Shown: piece by piece, positions 57,646 through 64,000 of the stretch
How the letters are laid out: the number at the start of each line of letters is the position of its first letter
How positions within the stretch are numbered: position 1 is the stretch's first letter
Origin: Pilaira anomala
Lineage: Eukaryota; Mucoromycota; Mucoromycetes; Mucorales; Mucoraceae
Reading direction: 5' to 3'
NCBI GenBank assembly: GCA_025716855.1
Contig: JAIXMQ010000003.1
Location: 411,001 to 475,000, forward strand
DNA: 64,000 bases
Notes under the pieces: model-generated
Seen by the model: only the letters and a program-made list of their open reading frames with translations
Told to the model about the DNA's origin: nothing
The model's database searches: none
Program-made: the position numbers and the translations under genes

Positions 57646-58053
57646 ATAAATTCTGAGATAAACCCAAACTGCTGGTTCTTCCAAGACAGACAGACAGAAA
57701 GAAAGGGAGGTTTCCGTTCGGGAAAACCATCGATCGGAGCAAAAGTGTTTGTTTATTTTTTTTTCTAGTTCTTTTTTTTTCTTTTTCCCTTCTTCTTTTT
57801 TTCTTCTTTCTTCTTTTTCTTCTTTTTTTGTGTTGTTGTTGTTGTTGTTGTGTGTGTGTGTCTATTGTGTATCCTTAAAAAAAAATGCAAGGTTGGTTTC
57901 AATTTATCTTTTTATTTTTAAATTAAAATCTAAATAGAATAGGGAAAAAGGTTTTGAACAAATCGATACGACAAATAAGTAAGTGCAGAAAAAAAAAAAA
58001 AAAAAAAAAAAAAAAAGAATATTTATTCATCCCTCATTTTAAAAACTAAAAAG
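57646..58053. other. Low-complexity spacer before the velvet gene
   Basis: T-, TTC- and GTTGTT-rich tracts (57746-57860) and an A30-like run (57989-58016). The 5' exon(s) of the velvet gene must lie in or before this stretch but could not be fixed. Confidence 0.45.
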
Positions 58054-58273
58054 TCCATTCAACTTGATTATTCGACAACAACCTGTTCATTCTCGAATGT
58101 GTGGTATTGGAGAAAGAGGTAAAAAAAAAAAAAAAAAAAAAAAAAAAGATAAATATAAACTCAATTATTTCCTTTTAAAAAAAAAATTATAGTGGATAGG
58201 AGACCTATTGATCCACCACCTGTTGTTCAGATAAAGATGAATTCGAATCACGATGAAGATCGGTAAAATATTA

Positions 58274-58306
<33 letters not shown>

Positions 58307-59379
58307 GCTAAACTCATTAAATTATTTTTTGACAGGTTATCATCACTATCATCTTATTTATTCTTAATTGCAGTACTTGTACCAGCCGAAGGAGCAGAAA
58401 ATCAAGAACAATTAAATATATTATTACATAGTAAATTAACGGTTGGACGAACTGTATCATCACTTTATATATTAAGAGATTTGGATGGGACAGATGGTGC
58501 CTTTTTTGTATTTTCTGATATATCCGTACGCGCAGAAGGAAACTATCGTCTGCGGATGTGTTTATTTAATATAAAAGAGTCCACTGTCAATTATAATCTT
58601 TCTGTACTTACAGAACCATTTACTGTCTATTCTGCCAAAACGGTAAACTATATCATCCTTATTTAAATATTAATTTAATTAATTAAATTTTTTTTTTTTA
58701 TTATTATTACTAGTTTCCTGGTATGTATCGGTCTTGTCCATTAGTACAAAACTTTGCAAAACAAGGTTTAAAGATAAGAATCAGAAAAGAATCAGGTCCA
58801 AGACCAACAAGATATAGTCAATCCAAAAGAAAAAGTCTAAGAAAGGCTTCAGATCATACCTCAGAAGATGATGAAGAGGAAGAGGAAGAAGAAGAGGAGG
58901 AAGAAGAGGAAGAAGAGTTCATAAAACATGCATCTGCTTTTAAAAGAGTTGTTAGTAGTAGTCAAGGTAACAAAGAAGTTCTATTATAGCTAAGCAACGT
59001 CAAAACTCATGTATTTTTTTTTTTTTTTTTTTTAGATGTGACGATTTCAAATAAACGTAGATTAAGTTTATCCTATTTATTGGATCATAATCAAAATTTA
59101 CCAGAACCACCACAATCTACCATGACTACTACTACTACTACTACTACTACTGAAGATTGTCAATTAGCACCTATTCATCATGACACAAAACCTACTAATA
59201 CACCATACCATCATCAAGGTAACTTAATTAACTTTTGTCATTGTTTAATTTTCATAAGACACTCATCACTTTTTTTTTTCTTTTTTTATTTTTTATTTTT
59301 ATGTATGAAAGATTCATCCACAGATTTGCCATCAATACAACAACATTTTATTTTCGTTCCTAAAAGGGAGCAATATTAA
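58054..59379 (+). CDS. Velvet-domain transcription factor (VelB/VosA type)
   Basis: The first supported exon reads FNLIIRQQPVHSRMCGIGER (58054-58118); the 5' end is unresolved. Later exons add DRRPIDPPPVVQIK, LFLIAVLVPAEG, LTVGRTVSSLYILRDLDG, FFVFSDISVRAEGNYRLRMC, PFTVYSAKTFPGMYRSCPL, FAKQGLKIRIRKES. These are the velvet-domain blocks in order (VRQQP...R-M-C-G-x-G, DRRPIDPPP, PDLSVR-x-EG-x-Y-RLRF, KxFPGM, RIRKE). Velvet proteins are NF-kB-like DNA-binding dimers that steer development and secondary metabolism in fungi. A 17-residue Glu run and a Thr run follow, then FIFVPKREQY at the end. Introns inside the domain hold A-runs over 25 nt. Confidence 0.93.
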
Positions 59380-59728
59380 ATAAAAAAAAAAAGGGGCAAA
59401 ACCATCTTTTTTAATATATATAATGAGGTTTTGCGCCCTTCTTCGATTTAGGAGAGGTCGATGCTGCATGATTTCTATACTTTAAACGATATACAATTCG
59501 AAAACCGCACGCGTTTTGGGTAACCGTAGTGATTATTTTTCAGATCACGAACTTTATTTCTGATACAATGCACAAATGCCAAGTACAAAACAACCTAACT
59601 CACAAAAATTACTACTCTTTTTTTTTTTTTTACAAAGGAATTGATTCCAAAGTTAGCGCAAGCTTTCATTAAAAATGAAAAGAGCATAACCTAATTCCTA
59701 CAAAAGTGATTTTGTATTCATACATATA

Positions 59729-59852
59729 CAGTAAATCGAGGGATTTTAAATAACTTCCTTATATCCGGCCTTACTCTCATGTTTTGCACAAAGTACATTA
59801 ACATAATACTAATATTATCTACTGAAGCTTATAATTTGTAGAGGAGGGACTG
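59729..59852. mobile_element. Candidate Tc1/mariner-type MITE
   Basis: A 124-bp stretch begins CAGT and ends ACTG, with TA on both outer sides, as expected for the TA target and CAGT ends of Tc1-type elements. The inverted identity beyond these bases is poor, so support is weak. Confidence 0.25.
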
Positions 59853-60691
59853 TATGAACACACCCTTCTACTCTTTATATTAGTTACCTTTACTTCTTTG
59901 TAATAAAAAATATAGATGTAAATGGGTGTAACATATTTTGGAATGACATCCTTGTTCATTGTCACCATATCTAACATGTTATTTTTAGCTCTCTATAATA
60001 TGTTATACATATGAGCATAATTTAGCAGTAATGTTAAAAATTTAAGCAAGTCTAAAAGTATTACTGGAAACATGCTTTTTTGACTGCATTCTTGAATAAA
60101 TCAATGCTATATCTAGTCATTTCCGGATTTTAAAGAATTCTGTAAATATAACTCTAAATCCACGACCTCCTGGGTAATCTAATTATAATCATGATCAGTT
60201 GACATTTTCATGGAGCATGAAGATGCATACATATAATAATTATTCATAAAGAACTAAAACTACTACTACTTCGAGAGAGAGAGAGAGAGAGCGAGATGGT
60301 CGTAATTGCTCCATTAGGTATAATTTTTTGGATGACTTTGAATTTGACATAATAATTAAGTTTTGACACTTAACTTTTTACAACGTTGCAATGTCAATTC
60401 TATGCAGTAAGAATGTTCATGCTTGATTTAATAAATCTCATGTACTACTACATGGCTAATAATCTCTTCTTACATCTAATCTTCAGAATCATATTGGCTT
60501 ATAACAAGATTGATATGACACTTAAATGTCAATTAAAGCCGATTTTTATTGTATATTTTAAACTACTTTTGAGCCTATAATAAAAAGAGCAATAGGAATT
60601 TCTGATTGACCCACATATAGTCATTGAAGAAAGATATGTTTACATTCACTTTCTAATTGAGATCTAGAGGATATTTATATTTGTTTATTAT

Positions 60692-60693
<2 letters not shown>

Positions 60694-60721
<28 letters not shown>
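60694..60721. repeat. (TA)n microsatellite
   Basis: About 14 TA dinucleotides near the kinesin 3' end. Confidence 0.85.
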
Positions 60722-60725
<4 letters not shown>

Positions 60726-60797
60726 AATAAGTTCATATATGATGTGAAGAGATGATATATAGCTACAGAAAAGGAAGAAAAAGGTTTACATGCCTTA

Positions 60798-63700
60798 TTA
60801 ACAAACATAATTGTTTTTTGGCAAGACAAGGCCATGTTGAATATCCACAGGACTTTGCAGAACTTTTATAAACAATGAATCCAATGGAGAGTTTTGAGGT
60901 ATAGTTAGGTAGTTGAGATCATGTTGAATATGACCTACTCTTCGCATTTGGACTAAGCCTATCTGCAGTGAATTGAGCATGGAAGTCAGATGTTTCATGG
61001 AAGTTGTATTGTATTGTTGTTCTGTCTTGAGTTGTACAATGTCTTCCATCAATGATTCCGAAACTAGTCTAGCCTCTTCTGGTTCAAGTGATCGTATGAG
61101 CGAAAGAGCTATTTCATAAGCTACTTGGGAATCTGTGTTATCAAGTATACCAATCTGAAGTTCTTTATCTACTACATCCATCCAATTATCATCATTATCA
61201 TCTGTCGTGTTAATTTCGGTAGCGAGACGAGCAATTTGTTGGTCCAGAGTATCGATTTCGACCGTAATTAAATCAATTCGTTCATCCATGTATTGTGGAT
61301 CAGTGATGCGGATTGATAAATTTTGTTTATTCTCTTCTTCGATCACCAATTGTCGTTCAATCAAAAGCTCCTGTTGTTCTTGTATTAATCTATCACGCTA
61401 TAATACATAAGATGAGTATCTTTATATCATTTTCTTTAGTTTTTACATACCTTTTGAATTAATTCTTCGTTAATCTTATTTGTTGATTGACCTCGAACAT
61501 ATAAAGAAATTGCCCTAAAAGCATTTTTTTTTTTTTTTTTTGGAATAAGTTGATTTGCTTACTACATATTTTTTTTTTTTCAATTGTATTTACCGGTGAA
61601 TCAATCTCTTCTTTTGATATACATGTTGCTGTAAAGTCGTAACTTTAAACTTTCCACCTGACTTTTTAATTGCACTCTGTTTTACCAAGTATCCTCTTAC
61701 GTTTGCACAAGCGGCAGCTTTAGCTAATAGATTTTTATCTGTGATGGCACTATTTTGATTTGTCTTCTTTTTCGCACCGTTTGAAATCACCTTCTTGATT
61801 ATGGCAGCAATTTGTTTCATTTGACCTCCTAAAGCAACAATTTCTTCTGTGGATCGTTTGGCAGCAGCCTTTTGTTGACTGAGTTCTCTTTCTACTCTCT
61901 TTTTAGCCGAAACTAATTGGGCCTCCTGTCGTTTCATCTTTTGAAGCTCACGTTCACTTTCCATATGTTTTTCTTTAGCGCGATCAGATTCTAATTTGAG
62001 ACGTTTAATCAATTTTTTCTTTTCGTGGGTTAGTTTTTCAACCGTCCTGTTTAATTGATCAATAATTGATTGATTTTGGTTTCGAATACCATCCGTTTTA
62101 CTCATGAGTTGCATGTGTTTTCTTCTTAATGTTTGTAATTCGACTTGTTGTTTCTTAATTCGACATTCATATTGTGTTCGAGTATCAGCTAATTCACGTT
62201 TAAATTGACTTGTGGAAGTAGTCTTTTTCGATAGAAGTTCGGCTATTTTTCGATTCAGAACTTGTGCTTGTTCATTTCTTAATTTTTCTGATTTTTCAAG
62301 TTGACGAATGACAGTATGTTTACTTTCAATCATGTTGGATAGCTTTTGTAAAAGACGTTTGTTCTCATTTAAATGATCTGTTTCAAGTGCTGATGCAACT
62401 GATATGGGAGGAATAGAATCAACTGTTCTTCTTCTATATTGTAATACTTTGGGTCCACCTACAATCGGATCATGTTCCTTTTGATTCCAAAAGTTGGTAG
62501 ATGCTATTGATATCTAATATATAGTTGGAAATGATTGGTATTTACAGAAAAAGAAAGGGGCAAAAAAAAAAAAGGTAACAAGTTCACTTACTTTTGCAGA
62601 TTCTAAAAATTCAGTCTCTCTTTCAATACTTTTTCTTGCTTCATGTAAAACCTTGTTATCAGCTGTATATTTTGGTTGCTTTGGGATTGCAGTATTACTA
62701 TTAGAAGTTAAAAGAGTGATACTTTTTCTTCTTTGCGTTTTCGTTCGTTTACTACCAAATCGGTAACTGTGTTTCTTCTTTTTTCGATCGGATTTTTCAG
62801 AACCTGGATTATCATAATATTGAGTTGAATTGTTGGTAGAAGCTACAAGAGTAGCAGAAGAGTCTACGTGATCAATTTGTACAAAAGAGTTTTTAAGTTC
62901 AAGAGATGAAGGATGTGGTGCAGCTACTACAGTATTTCTGGTATTAGCTTGAAGTAATTCAAGTCGAAGTGATTCTATAGTTTTTGCATATTCTTGTAAT
63001 AATGAAGAATTAATATCATTTACTGGAATCACTTCACCACATGTATCATTCGATTGTTGATTATTTGCTAACTGATATCTAAAATTATCTCTCTCGTATT
63101 TTGCTAGAGCTAATTCTTCAGTGGTATAGTTTAATGATTGATGAAGCGAACCTACTTGGGATTTTAAACTATCCATTTCATCGTTGACTGCACGAAGAAA
63201 ATCATCAGTACCCCTGAGTTCCTCTTTCAGTCGTGTGATAGTCGCCTTCAAACGCTCCGTTTCGCCTACTTCTTGATTAACGACAACACGATTACGAATA
63301 TTACGAGCACGATTTGCATACTTTAACGTATTTAAAGTTTCTGTTATATTTGAATCGGATGGTGAAGCACAAGCCAACATGAGTGTTTGACTATTACCTC
63401 CTAGACTATCCTGTAATAGTCGAGTGAGTTTAGAGTCCCGATAGGGTATATGGGACACGCGACGTGATTCATCCCCAAGAGCAGAAATGACGTTTCCTAG
63501 TGCTAATAAACCTGTATTGATTGAAATGCCTTCTTTCGCCCGATCTCCTACAGCGTTTGTTCTTTTTAACTAATTATAGATTTAATTAAAAAATTTTAAT
63601 TTTTTTTTTTTTTTTTTTTTTTTAGAAGTATTTACTCTTTCTGAACCAGCTAAATCAACAAAATGAAATTTTGAAGCAAGTTTCTTTACATGCGGTGTAG

Positions 63701-64000
63701 AAGAATTACTAACAAGTGTTTGATCAGAAGGAGATCTAGATAAAGTGCTATTGACTGAAGCTGTATCTTCAATATCTGGTATCGTTACTTGTTGTTTTAA
63801 TATGACAGAAAATATAGCATGTGATCTTGAAGAAGTATTATTCATATCAGTTGAAGCGGTTGTACGAGCAATTGAACCTTTTTGCAAGTAGCTATTAATA
63901 ATTGAATAAGTTACACATAATACAATATTTCATATGAATATAAGTATAAATACCCCATCAATTCATTAGGACTCGTTACTCTTTCTTCTCTTACACCACT
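60798..64000 (-). CDS. Kinesin-4 (KIF4/KIF21-type) motor protein, N-terminus outside window
   Basis: The gene runs off the right edge, so the P-loop part of the motor is missing here. Visible motor blocks: [17 protein letters not shown] (switch I), [12 protein letters not shown] (switch II), [53 protein letters not shown] and [16 protein letters not shown]. Tail: long coiled coils (for example [37 protein letters not shown]) and basic segments. The C-terminus ends VLPKNNYVC at 60798. The [21 protein letters not shown] block and long coiled coil point to the kinesin-4 family, which acts on chromosomes or microtubule plus ends. An insertion rich in Ser/Thr/Asp sits between switch I and switch II (63700-63790). 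Confidence 0.93.

Larger units (their letters stand above)
59380..60797. other. Convergent gene-poor region
   Basis: Holds a possible small Tc1/mariner-like element (59729-59852), a (GA)n tract near 60272-60290 and a (TA)n tract near 60694-60721. A 64-codon frame at 60386-60580 shows no domain. Confidence 0.45.

Noticed and set aside
60386..60580. A 64-codon frame
   Set aside because: Random-looking hydrophobic sequence in a gene-poor area.
1..64000. tRNA, rRNA or CRISPR features
   Set aside because: Scanned by eye for T-arm-like GGTTCRA motifs and spaced direct repeats; none convincing. The only regular repeats are the 23-bp array and microsatellites.

Overview
The window looks like nuclear DNA of a Mucorales-type early-diverging fungus (Mucoromycota). 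It is AT-rich and the genes are close together. They are broken by many short introns (about 50-120 nt, GTAAG...TAG). A/T homopolymers, often over 20 nt, fill introns and gene gaps. Products include a class III chitinase, a velvet factor, an Ato-type acetate transporter, an OPA3-like protein, a YEATS2-like protein and an Ndc10/GCR1_C (Crypton-type) relic, which together fit Mucorales. Species is not determined. No rRNA, tRNA, CRISPR array or bacterial operon was seen.

Layout. 1-4.1 kb is a transposon graveyard: a gene end with a serine-recombinase-like domain (+), decayed DNA, a broken Ndc10_II/GCR1_C tyrosine-recombinase-like gene (-), and a 23-bp tandem repeat. 5-8 kb: an F-box protein (-) and a six-exon OPA3-like gene (-). 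9.7-14.6 kb: ADE4 (+), then mitochondrial methionyl-tRNA synthetase (-). 15.6-24.7 kb: a RasGEF protein (+), a YEATS2-like protein (-), a BRD8-like bromodomain protein (-) and a RsfS/ATP25-type mitochondrial factor (-). 25.3-28.9 kb: a MULE/FAR1-type relic and gene-poor DNA. 29-32 kb: GPR1/FUN34 transporter (+) and NAR1 (-). 32-34.6 kb: gene-poor, with a possible TNP2-like transposase relic. 34.7-46.5 kb: trehalose-phosphatase (+), GH18 chitinase (-), SGD1/NOM1 (-), a single-PAH small protein (+) and an NDK-like protein with a repeat tail (-). 47-59.4 kb: amino-acid permease (+), UBE2W-type E2 (-), FOL1 (-), MFS transporter (+), small membrane ORFs (+) and a velvet protein (+). 60.8-64 kb: a kinesin-4 gene (-) that runs off the window.

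How they fit together. Most genes are housekeeping (purine and folate synthesis, Fe-S assembly, ribosome biogenesis, mitochondrial translation) or transport and regulation. There is no metabolic gene cluster. The two most striking observations are in gene structure. The UBE2W-type gene can only be read in frame, and only regains its conserved His-Pro-His, if a single nucleotide (position 50318) is spliced as an exon. The neighbouring permease needs exons of 11, 7 and 19 nt, and very probably one of 3 nt. Exon boundaries are inferred from consensus splice sites and protein conservation; none has been checked against transcripts.
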